A stretch of DNA of 64,000 nucleotides from contig NZ_JACIBT010000001.1 of the NCBI RefSeq assembly GCF_014195445.1, forward strand, positions 62,001 through 126,000. The letters are read 5' to 3'. The position numbers and the translations under genes were made by a program. The notes beneath the pieces were generated by a model. That model did no database searches and was not told the DNA's origin. It worked only from the letters and a program-made list of their open reading frames with translations. Shown here piece after piece: positions 45,131 to 52,253 of this stretch; the stretch's first letter is position 1, and every line of letters starts with the position of its first letter. The DNA is from Garicola koreensis. GTDB lineage: Bacteria > Actinomycetota > Actinomycetes > Actinomycetales > Micrococcaceae.

Positions 45131-45951
45131 CTAGCCCCCTGCTTGAAATTGAGAACCTCAATGTGGTATTTGGTTCATTACCGTATCCTGCAGTGGCTGA
45201 TGTTAGCTTGGCCCTCGGCGCAGGAGCTCGAGTTGGCATCATCGGAGAATCCGGTTCCGGCAAGTCCGTCACCGCCATGTCGATTTTGCGATTGAACGAC
45301 GAGCGCCAGATGGCCTACGGGCGGACGTCCCGGGTCGATTTCGAAGGCAAGAATATTCTCACGGCTAGTGCCGCCGAGTTGACGGAGATCCGGGGTAAAC
45401 GGATCGCCATGATCTTTCAGGATCCCATGTCAACGTTAAACCCCCTTATCCGCGTGGGGCGCCAAATATTGGATGTGCTACTTACGCACAAACCTCTGCC
45501 GCGGGGCGAGGCTAAGGATAAAGTGATGTCCAGCCTCGATGCTGTCGGCATTCGGACGAGCGAAAGGGTCTTCAGTAGCTATCCTCACCAGTTGTCGGGA
45601 GGCATGCGTCAACGAGTTATGATTGCTATGGCCATTGCCTCGGAACCACAGCTACTTATTGCCGACGAGGCCACTTCAGCCTTGGACGTTACCGTTCAGG
45701 ATGCCGTGCTTGACACGATCGAACAGCTGGCCGAAGAACGAGGGATGTCGGTGCTTATGATCACACATGACATGGGGGTCGCCGCCCGTTTTTGCGACGA
45801 TGTGTACGTCATGAACAGAGGGGAGGTGGTTGAATCAGGCAGAATGGCCGACGTGATCATCGCCCCGGAACACTCCTACACGAAGAAGCTCCTCGCCTCC
45901 GTGCCGCGAGTTTACCCGCTCGATCGTGTGACCAACCAACCTAGGGCATGA
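45127..45951 (+). CDS. ABC transporter ATP-binding protein (OppD/DppD-like, short)
   Basis: 274 aa. Walker A GESGSGKSVTAMSILRL (about 40-56), MIFQDPMSTLNPL (about 98-110), signature LSGGMRQRVMIAMA (about 155-168), Walker B LLIADEATSALDVT (about 176-189) and MITHDMGV. Like its partner it ends right after the nucleotide-binding domain (SYTKKLLASVPR) and lacks the usual Cys-rich C-terminal extension. GTG 45127 overlaps the upstream stop. It completes a five-gene importer: one binding protein, two permeases, two ATPases. Confidence 0.9.
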   Translation: MTSPLLEIENLNVVFGSLPYPAVADVSLALGAGARVGIIGESGSGKSVTAMSILRLNDERQMAYGRTSRVDFEGKNILTASAAELTEIRGKRIAMIFQDPMSTLNPLIRVGRQILDVLLTHKPLPRGEAKDKVMSSLDAVGIRTSERVFSSYPHQLSGGMRQRVMIAMAIASEPQLLIADEATSALDVTVQDAVLDTIEQLAEERGMSVLMITHDMGVAARFCDDVYVMNRGEVVESGRMADVIIAPEHSYTKKLLASVPRVYPLDRVTNQPRA

Positions 45952-45961
45952 GAATGTCCGT

Positions 45962-46309
45962 GACGATTTTGGCCGACAGGATGGTAATGGCCATAGCGGC
46001 ACCCGGGCGAAGACTCAGTTGCCCGAGGCTGCCGGTCAGGTTGAGATCGAAGTGCCTCAGAACCGTGAGGACACCTACTCGCAGCAGATGGCGAACATGC
46101 ATCGATGCCGGTTGACCTAGCCTGATGAGAGTCTTCTCACGGTCTATGCCAGGAGCCTGACCATCGGAGAGAGAGTTGCGCATTGCGACAAGCTCCATGA
46201 TGTGCAAGCTCGCATCATCGTGGACTCTGAATCTCATCACTCCATGGACACGCGGTTGCGCGAGGACGTCGAATCCGCCACTGCCGAATGGGTAGTACCG
46301 CGAGCGGGT
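45962..46309 (+). pseudogene. Decayed IS256-family transposase fragment
   Basis: One frame with a single internal stop reads GTRAKTQLPEAAGQVEIEVP then QNREDTY, RLT-stop-PDESLLTVYARSLTIGER and, further on, an EW near the end. This matches the IS256 mutator-type pattern (KT...GxVEIEVPRDRxGTFEP..., RLTGxDExxLSLYARGLTTGEI, DKxxEEMxEWQxRPL). N- and C-terminal parts are gone. It marks the right edge of the island; core genes resume at 46.4 kb. Confidence 0.7.
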
Positions 46310-46417
46310 AACTGTGAGTTTTCCCCATCAGTGCTGGCCGGCCACGCACACGCCGAAGACGCCACAGCGGCAGCGCAGAGTGATCCGCCGCAGCGGCGGC
46401 GGCACCAGGGTGGGGAC

Positions 46418-47347
46418 ATGAGCAGCGACACCTTCTCGCCAGTATCGGCTCGCCGGCGCCGTGCCCCGTGGCCCAGCACGCAGACGGCGGAGAAGACCGT
46501 TCCCTTTGTGCCGGCCAAACCGCAGAAGGAAAAGCCTCAGCCGCAGCACGCACCTCAGCCGCAGCACGCACGCGGTCGCGCCACCGTTGCACCGAGCACC
46601 CGACGACGACGCCGAGGCGCCGAAGCTGCACCGCGTCTGCCCAAATCTCCGCGTGCGCGCAAGCCTCCGCGTGGCCCCAAACCTCCGCGCGTGCGCCGAA
46701 GGCTCAGACCCGGCGGTCTCTACCGGTGGGTGCGAAGGTTTCGAGTCCCGGTGGCACTGGTCCTGGGGCTGTGCGCGGCTGCAGCGGCGATGCTTGCTGC
46801 AGAGTCCTCCCAGGTGGAAACCACCACAGCCGTGCGAGTGACCGCACCGGTGGCAGCCGGTGATGTGCTCACTGCTGAGCTGCTGGAGGAGGCCGCAGTG
46901 GATGTGGAGGCCGTCCCGGCGGAGCATATCGGTGAGGCTGAGGAGTACGCAGGCCGCACGGCTGCGACGGCGCTGCCGACCGGTGCGCTGGTCCATCCAG
47001 CCCAGATGGTGGGACCCGGGCTGCTGCAGGGACACGGACCCGAGACCGTCGCAGTGCCTGTCCGACCCTCTGATGCGTCGATGATTGGGCTGCTCTCCCC
47101 GGGTCAGCACGTTGATGTGACTGCCTCATCCGACGCCCCCGAATCCGAGGGCGGCACACAGCGCGTCGCCGAGTCAGCCCCGGTGCTGTGGATTCCGCAG
47201 GGGGAGTCGGAGAACTGGCTCGGCGCGGCCGAGCAGGCCAGGCAGGTGGTGATCCTCGCGGTGGACTCCGCCACAGCGGCTGCGATCGCGGAGGCAAGTC
47301 ACCAGAGTCGGCTGCACCTGAGCCTGGTCAGCGAACCGCAGACGTAG
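46418..47347 (+). CDS. SAF-domain / CpaB-RcpC-like membrane protein
   Basis: 309 aa. A long Arg/Lys/Pro-rich cytoplasmic N-terminus (about 1-105), one transmembrane helix (about 110-130, VPVALVLGLCAAAAAMLAAE), then an extracytoplasmic SAF domain (VTAPVAAGDVLTAELLEEAA, about 139-158) and an RcpC-like region ending VVILAVDSATAAAIAEA. Related to Flp-pilus assembly CpaB, although no pilus genes are adjacent. ATG 46418 is chosen because the upstream in-frame sequence belongs to the IS256 remnant; GGGTGGGG precedes it. Confidence 0.75.
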   Translation: MSSDTFSPVSARRRRAPWPSTQTAEKTVPFVPAKPQKEKPQPQHAPQPQHARGRATVAPSTRRRRRGAEAAPRLPKSPRARKPPRGPKPPRVRRRLRPGGLYRWVRRFRVPVALVLGLCAAAAAMLAAESSQVETTTAVRVTAPVAAGDVLTAELLEEAAVDVEAVPAEHIGEAEEYAGRTAATALPTGALVHPAQMVGPGLLQGHGPETVAVPVRPSDASMIGLLSPGQHVDVTASSDAPESEGGTQRVAESAPVLWIPQGESENWLGAAEQARQVVILAVDSATAAAIAEASHQSRLHLSLVSEPQT

Positions 47348-47357
47348 CTGCCAGCAG

Positions 47358-47690
47358 TCAGCTGGAGCTGGTGGAGGAGGACTCCTTGGTGGAGCTGGCC
47401 TTGGTGGAGCTGGCAGAGTCCGAACCCTTGGCGCCATCAGACCCCGATGATCCCTTGGATTCTGATGAGCCGTTCGAGCTTGTCGAGCTGGACGCAGGTG
47501 TTGAGTTGGAGCTCTTGCGTGAGTCGGTCCGGTAGAAGCCCGAACCCTTGAACGTCACACCGACGTTGCCGAACTTCTTCCGCAGCAGCCCGGAGCACTG
47601 TGGGCATTCGGTCAGCGCATCCTCGCTGAAGGACTGAAAAATATCAAAGGCGTGCCCGCACTCTTTGCAGGCGTACGCATAGGTAGGCAT
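47358..47690 (-). CDS. FmdB family zinc-ribbon protein
   Basis: 110 aa. The N-terminal FmdB/CxxC domain begins MPTYAYACKECGHAFDIFQS, with Cys pairs at about 8/11 and 29/32 (CPQC) for zinc and VTFKGSGFYRTD at about 49-60. The rest is a Ser/Lys/Gly low-complexity tail. Function is unknown; FmdB-like proteins are often near 5-formyltetrahydrofolate cyclo-ligase, as here. Start 47690 follows GAGGAG; the longer frame would add only five residues. Confidence 0.88.
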   Translation of the reverse strand: MPTYAYACKECGHAFDIFQSFSEDALTECPQCSGLLRKKFGNVGVTFKGSGFYRTDSRKSSNSTPASSSTSSNGSSESKGSSGSDGAKGSDSASSTKASSTKESSSTSSS

Positions 47691-47738
47691 AGGGCTCCTC
47701 ACCAACGGCTTAGCACTCGAAAGGTCTGAGTGCCAATT

Positions 47739-48362
47739 CTATACTGATTCATCGTGCTCTCCTGACAGGGTGATCATCCCCTCGGGAGTCACCGCCCGGT
47801 GCACCCGCAGATCATGGTCCTCCACGGCGAAGCTACCCGGTCTCAGCACCTCCTCGGCGTGGAGCACAGCCAGAAGCTCCGCACGCTGCACCAGCTCAGA
47901 ATGCTCAGCGAAGAGCGTGTCGTAGAACCCCCCGCCCTGGCCCAAGCGCGCCCCGGCAGCATCCACTGCCAGGGCGGGGACGAGCACTGTGAGGCCGGTG
48001 TGCGCCGCCAGCTGCAGAAGTTCGGTGGTGGTGGTTCGCACACCGACCGGCTCCATGACCGGAAACAGGGTGCTGCGTCGCAGCTGGACGGTGCTGGTCC
48101 ACTGTGCCCACGCGAGCCGGCGGGTGCCGGCGTCGATGATCACCGGCACAAAGACCCGGCCCCCGCGACGAATATGCTCGCCCAGCAGCGGCAGCACGTC
48201 CGGCTCACCCCGCATGGGCATGTACCCCACTACCACCGATTCTGCGCCGATCTGCTCACCGAGCACCGCAGCGAGTCGCTGAGCGCGTGCGGCGATCTCC
48301 GCCCGGCTCAGCGCAGCGCGTTGGGCGCGATGGCGGCGTCGTACTTCTGCCTTGGGTTCCAC
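47739..48362 (-). CDS. 5-formyltetrahydrofolate cyclo-ligase
   Basis: Converts 5-formyl-THF to 5,10-methenyl-THF with ATP. 207 aa, normal length. The N-terminal KAEVRRRHRAQRAALS (about 4-19), VVVGYMPMRGEPDVLPL (about 43-59) and the key glycine-rich loop GARLGQGGGFYD (about 137-148) are typical. Start ATG 48362 lies just after the PMT gene stop (48376) on the same strand, so the two are probably co-transcribed with fmdB downstream. Confidence 0.9.
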   Translation of the reverse strand: MEPKAEVRRRHRAQRAALSRAEIAARAQRLAAVLGEQIGAESVVVGYMPMRGEPDVLPLLGEHIRRGGRVFVPVIIDAGTRRLAWAQWTSTVQLRRSTLFPVMEPVGVRTTTTELLQLAAHTGLTVLVPALAVDAAGARLGQGGGFYDTLFAEHSELVQRAELLAVLHAEEVLRPGSFAVEDHDLRVHRAVTPEGMITLSGEHDESV

Positions 48363-48375
48363 CCACGGCCTCCGA

Positions 48376-50067
48376 TCAGACCCAGGACTGCAGCCACATG
48401 CGCAGCTGCCACTGATCGTAGGGGATGAGCTCCGCGGTCCACACCGGCCAGAAGAACACGGAGACCGCCACCGCCAGCAGCACGAAGCACAGCACCAGCA
48501 CCGTGTTGCGCTGCCGGGCGCTGAGGATCTGGGCGGCGGTGCGCGGCACTGAGCGCCGATGCCGTGCCCCGGTGCCGATACCCAGCACTGCCGCCGCCAC
48601 CGCGGTCAGCGCCAGGATCACGAAGGGATGAAAACCGATGGTGTAGAAGAAGAACATCGTCCGATCGGGAAAGAGCAGCCACACCAACCATCCAGCCACG
48701 TACCCGGCCAGGATCGCCCCGCAGCGCCAATCGCGGCGACCCAGCCACAGCAGCACAACGACGATCAGTGCCACCGCCGCGGCCCACCAGATCAGCGGAT
48801 TGGCGAGGTCCAGAACGGCCGAGGAGCAGGAATCAACCGCGCAGACCTCGTTGGTGTGCTCATACTCCTCCCCGCGGCTGAGGCCCTGGTAGTGCATCGA
48901 GACCGGACGGCCCATAAACAGCCAGGTCCACGGTCCGGAGGCGTATTCGTGGCCATCAGCGAGGCCAGTGTGGAAATCGGTGGCAGAGGCGTGGTAGTTC
49001 CACAGCGAGCGCAGCGGCCCCGGCACCAGCACGCCGAGCCCCTCGGCGGGGTTGTCCTGGTGCCACATCCGACCCCACCCGCCCGTGGTGAACAGCCAGC
49101 CGCTCCAGGAGATCAGGTACGTCACGGCGGCCGCCGGAAGCACGGTGATGACCGCCGGCAGCCCAGAGCGCAGCAGCCCGGACCGCACCCACCGGCGTAC
49201 CCCCACCAGCCGACGGGCCTGCAGGTCCCAGAGCACCACCAGGATGCCGAAGACTGCGAAGAACGCCAGTGCCGACAGCTTCACCGCCACCGCACACCCC
49301 AGCAGCACTGCTGCGGCCAGCTGCCAGGGCCGCCACCACAGCACTGGGCCGCAGCGCTCAGCAGCAGCATCAGCAGAGTGGGCCGCCGCCCAGCTGGCCA
49401 GACGACGTCGCGAACTGTAGCGATCCATCACCACGGCGCCGAAGGCCGCCAGCACGAACATCATCAGGAAGATGTCCAGCAGCGCCACCCGCGACATCAC
49501 CAGGTGATGACCCTCAACAGCGGTGAGCACCCCGGCGACACCTCCGAGGAACACCGAACGGAACATGCGTTGGGCGATCAGGGCCACCAGCAGCACACCC
49601 ACCACTCCGGCCACGGCGGCGGAGAACCGCCACCCCAACGCCGTCTCGGTGCCGAAGAGCCGGATCCCCACTGCGATGAGCCACTTGCCCAGCGGCGGGT
49701 GCACCACATAGGAGGGCTCATCGGTGACCTGCGGGTTTCCGGCCAGGAAGTCGCCGTCGGCCTCCTCGGGCCAGGTCAGTTCGTAGCCGGCCTGCAGCAG
49801 CGCGTAGGCGTCCTTGGCGTAGTAGGTCTCATCGAAGATCAGCTGATGGGGGTTGCCGATGCCGGTGAATCGCAGGGCTGCGGCGAAGGCTGCCACCACT
49901 GCCGGCACCAGCCACCCCCAGATGCCGGGGGAGAACCGGTGAGCGCTGAGCCGGTTCTCCAACCATCGCTGATGAGCTGTGCGCGCGCTTGACGAGGGTT
50001 CCGTGGGTGCCTGCGCAGGGGTGGGTTCGGCGTCGTCGGCCTGGGGTCCGGTCACAGCGGCGCTCAT
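48376..50067 (-). CDS. pmt: Dolichyl-phosphate-mannose-protein mannosyltransferase family (PMT, GT39)
   Basis: Transfers mannose from polyprenyl-phosphate-mannose to Ser/Thr of exported proteins. 563 aa with about eleven membrane helices. The catalytic Asp-Glu is in HQLIFDETYYAKDAY (about residues 75-89), followed by VHPPLGKW (about 122) and the VEGHHLVMSRVALLDIFL loop (about 184-201). The C-terminal PMT_4TMC region contains WKFDY-like aromatic-rich loops (WTWLFMGRPVSMHYQG). ATG 50067 has TAGGAT 7 nt upstream, a leaderless layout, and shares a symmetric promoter with rsmI. manA at 4.9 kb may feed its donor. Confidence 0.9.
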   Translation of the reverse strand: MSAAVTGPQADDAEPTPAQAPTEPSSSARTAHQRWLENRLSAHRFSPGIWGWLVPAVVAAFAAALRFTGIGNPHQLIFDETYYAKDAYALLQAGYELTWPEEADGDFLAGNPQVTDEPSYVVHPPLGKWLIAVGIRLFGTETALGWRFSAAVAGVVGVLLVALIAQRMFRSVFLGGVAGVLTAVEGHHLVMSRVALLDIFLMMFVLAAFGAVVMDRYSSRRRLASWAAAHSADAAAERCGPVLWWRPWQLAAAVLLGCAVAVKLSALAFFAVFGILVVLWDLQARRLVGVRRWVRSGLLRSGLPAVITVLPAAAVTYLISWSGWLFTTGGWGRMWHQDNPAEGLGVLVPGPLRSLWNYHASATDFHTGLADGHEYASGPWTWLFMGRPVSMHYQGLSRGEEYEHTNEVCAVDSCSSAVLDLANPLIWWAAAVALIVVVLLWLGRRDWRCGAILAGYVAGWLVWLLFPDRTMFFFYTIGFHPFVILALTAVAAAVLGIGTGARHRRSVPRTAAQILSARQRNTVLVLCFVLLAVAVSVFFWPVWTAELIPYDQWQLRMWLQSWV

Positions 50068-50073
50068 CCTGGG

Positions 50074-50080
50074 TATCCTA
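50074..50080. promoter_or_regulatory. Symmetric bidirectional promoter pmt / rsmI
   Basis: TATCCTA on the plus strand reads TAGGATA on the minus strand. TATCCT (50074-50079) is 7 nt from ATG 50087 of rsmI; TAGGAT (50080-50075) is 7 nt from ATG 50067 of pmt. Both genes lack Shine-Dalgarno sites, so a single overlapping pair of -10 elements would launch two leaderless mRNAs. Confidence 0.65.
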
Positions 50081-50086
50081 CTGAGG

Positions 50087-50989
50087 ATGAGCCGTGAGGA
50101 AGAGCCTGACCCGCTGTGGGAATCACCAATCGTGCTGGCGGCGACCCCGATCGGCAATCTCGCAGACGCCACTGACCGGCTGAAGCAGCTCATCAGCACC
50201 GCAGACATCATCGCCTGCGAAGACACCCGGCGCACCCGCCACCTGATCCACGCCCTGGGCCTGAGCACCGCAGCCCGGTTGGTGAGCCTGCATGAGCACA
50301 ATGAGGCCTCCCGCGCCGCGCAGCTGGTGGAGCAGGCTGAAACCGGCGCCCGGGTGCTGGTGGTCTCCGACGCAGGAATGCCCGCCGTCTCCGATCCGGG
50401 GTTCCGGATCGCGGCAGCCGCCATCGGTGCGGACATCGGCCTCACCGTGGCCCCCGGAGCCTCGGCGGTCACCACTGCTCTGGCAGTCTCCGGGCTGGGC
50501 ACCGACCGCTTCACCTTTGCCGGATTCATCCCGCGCAAGCAGAGTGAGCGCGCCGGTCTGGTCGAACGGCTGCGCACTGAAGAGTGGACCACTGTGCTGT
50601 TCGACTCACCGCGGCGGATCGCGGAGAACGTCGCCGAGCTCGCCGCCGCCCTGGGGGAGAACCGGCAGGCGGCGGTGGCCCGGGAGCTGACCAAGAAGTT
50701 TGAAGAGGTGCTCCGCGGAAGCCTGGGCGAACTCGCCGCCGAGCTCACCCAGCGGTCTGAGGCCGGGCTGAAGGGGGAGTTCGTGCTGGTGCTCGCCGGG
50801 ACATCTGCCGGCGACCGTCCCGGGGAGCCGACGCCCACGGCGGAAGAGCTGGCAGGGACCGTCCTGGAGCGGGCCGCCGCCGGAGAGCGGCTCAAGGCCG
50901 CGGCCAAAGACGTCGGCGCCGCACACCGGGTGCCGGCCAGTGAACTCTACGACGCCGCCGTCGCGCTGCGCCGTCGTCGGGAGCCTTAG
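50087..50989 (+). CDS. rsmI: 16S rRNA (cytidine(1402)-2'-O)-methyltransferase
   Basis: SAM-dependent ribose methylation of C1402 in the ribosomal P site. 300 aa, tetrapyrrole-methylase fold: ATPIGNLADATDR (about 19-31), ACEDTRRTRHLI (about 45-56), VSDAGMPAVSDPGF (about 94-107) and GFIPRKQSER (about 147-156). ATG 50087 is chosen from the leaderless -10 box and family length. It converges with the DUF559 gene; hairpin unit B lies between them. Confidence 0.93.
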   Translation: MSREEEPDPLWESPIVLAATPIGNLADATDRLKQLISTADIIACEDTRRTRHLIHALGLSTAARLVSLHEHNEASRAAQLVEQAETGARVLVVSDAGMPAVSDPGFRIAAAAIGADIGLTVAPGASAVTTALAVSGLGTDRFTFAGFIPRKQSERAGLVERLRTEEWTTVLFDSPRRIAENVAELAAALGENRQAAVARELTKKFEEVLRGSLGELAAELTQRSEAGLKGEFVLVLAGTSAGDRPGEPTPTAEELAGTVLERAAAGERLKAAAKDVGAAHRVPASELYDAAVALRRRREP

Positions 50990-51017
50990 GGTGTGAACCC
51001 GCCGCCGTCGACCGCTG

Positions 51018-51078
51018 GTGGGCGTTACGTGCCGCAATGATCCGGCTCCGCCCCATGTTTGCGGCACTAATCGCCCAC
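51018..51078. repeat. 61-bp hairpin unit B (21-nt arms, 19-nt loop)
   Basis: Left arm 51018-51038 starts GTGGGCGTTACGTGCCGC. The right arm 51058-51078 is nearly its reverse complement, with mismatches at arm positions 8, 10, 11 and 21. It touches the stop codon of the DUF559 gene and could terminate both convergent genes. The left arm is identical to that of unit C at 52197. Confidence 0.75.
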
Positions 51079-52019
51079 TAGCCGCTGTGTTCGGCGAGGA
51101 TGCGGCGTACCTGCGCCGTGGCGCGGCGGAACCCGTTGCGATAGTCATCGACGGTGAACCGCAGAACGATCCACCCTAGGGCGGTGAACGTGTTGTCGCG
51201 CAGCGCGTCTCTGCGGTACTGGCCGGTGTCTGCGTGTGTGGCGCCGTCGTATTGGATCACGATGCCTGCCTGCGGATACCCCATGTCAGCGCAGGGTGCG
51301 CGCGGATCGGACGCCTCGGCCGGCACTTGAAGCTGCGGCTCCGGCAGGCCGGCGCGCACCAGGGCCAGCCGCAGCAGAGTCTCCGCGGCGGAGTCCGACC
51401 CGATGCGAATCAGATTCACCGCCTCAGTCAGCCGGGGCCGGCCCGCCGTGCCGATGTACTTGGCCGTGACCGCCTGCAGATCACCCAGCGTCGCCAAGGC
51501 GCCGACCCGCGGCTCATAGGCGGCGTAGGGCGTGCGCACCAGTTGGTCGCCGACAATGATGAGCTCATCAACGCTTGCCTGCGATGCCAGATCCAGCAGG
51601 GTCCGGGCCGGGGAGGCGATAGACGCTGCGTATTTTGTCACCAGATCGGCCGGGTCCAGTTTCATCCGGTGGGCCCGGACTCCGTGACGCCGAATCCGGC
51701 GGGCAGTGCCCAGAGGCTGGGACAGGTGAACGGTGGTTTCGGCGTCCAACCGAGTGGGAAGGCTGAGACCGTGGACCTTGGCCGCAGTGGTGTGGGAGAT
51801 CCAGCAGTCGGGGATGCTCCGGGCCAGCAGCACCGCCCAACGGAGGTTCTGTTCCGGCCCGGGCCCGCTGAAAGTGTCCTGGTGTGCGTATTTGCCGCGG
51901 TGAAGCCGGACCATGTCCCGGCGCCGCATCCGGCTGCGGGGCAGCCCGGCGTCGGTGAGCATCTGCTGGGTCACCGGGCCGCGGCGCAGCGGCTCCGGCA
52001 GGGGCGTGGGGTTCCTCAT
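51078..52019 (-). CDS. AbiEi-antitoxin-domain / DUF559-like protein
   Basis: 313 aa. The N-terminal winged-helix region (about 12-70, VTQQMLTDAGLPRSRMRRRD, LHRGKYAH) resembles the AbiEi antitoxin domain. The C-terminal part (about 210-310) has a DUF559/Vsr-like nuclease pattern: SAAETLLRLALVRAGLPEP, then IVIQYDGATHADTGQYRRDA and GWIVLRFTVDDYRNGF. Such orphan proteins are frequent in Micrococcales; no adjacent AbiEii toxin is seen. Start 52019 is preferred over 52061 because CAGGAT lies 6 nt upstream. It is bracketed by hairpin units B and C. Confidence 0.75.
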   Translation of the reverse strand: MRNPTPLPEPLRRGPVTQQMLTDAGLPRSRMRRRDMVRLHRGKYAHQDTFSGPGPEQNLRWAVLLARSIPDCWISHTTAAKVHGLSLPTRLDAETTVHLSQPLGTARRIRRHGVRAHRMKLDPADLVTKYAASIASPARTLLDLASQASVDELIIVGDQLVRTPYAAYEPRVGALATLGDLQAVTAKYIGTAGRPRLTEAVNLIRIGSDSAAETLLRLALVRAGLPEPQLQVPAEASDPRAPCADMGYPQAGIVIQYDGATHADTGQYRRDALRDNTFTALGWIVLRFTVDDYRNGFRRATAQVRRILAEHSG

Positions 52020-52253
52020 CCTGCCATCCTGGCGGTTTCCGGCCTGCCCCGCAGGCGTCATTCACAGCCTGTGGATAACCGTGGTCGGCGCGGCCCGGTC
52101 CCGGAGAGCGGCCCACCACGCGCACCACCACGCGCACGCTGCGCATGTCCCACCCCCACGCTGCGCATCCCCGCGCCGAATCCCCCCAACGCTGTAGTGG
52201 GCGTTACGTGCCGCAATACACCACGGCGGCCGGACTATTGCGGCGCTTAACGC

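Larger units (their letters stand above)
28985..46417. other. Accessory catabolic island with IS debris at both ends
   Basis: From here to about 46.3 kb, base composition and codon use change visibly: more ATA/TTA/AAT-type codons and AT-rich gaps. The left end holds gene fragments and an IS110 transposase tail; the right end holds a decayed IS256 transposase. In between are two divergent operons around an iclR gene for a predicted N-acyl-D-amino-acid-type pathway, and four gene relics. No integrase, tRNA or attachment-site repeat was seen. Confidence 0.7.

Noticed and set aside
28985-46417. Integrative element with attachment repeats
   Set aside because: I looked for direct repeats at both edges and an adjacent tRNA or integrase and saw none; only IS remnants remain.
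48559-49992. 477-codon open frame antisense to the PMT gene
   Set aside because: His/Gln/Pro-rich shadow of a membrane-protein gene; no start signals.
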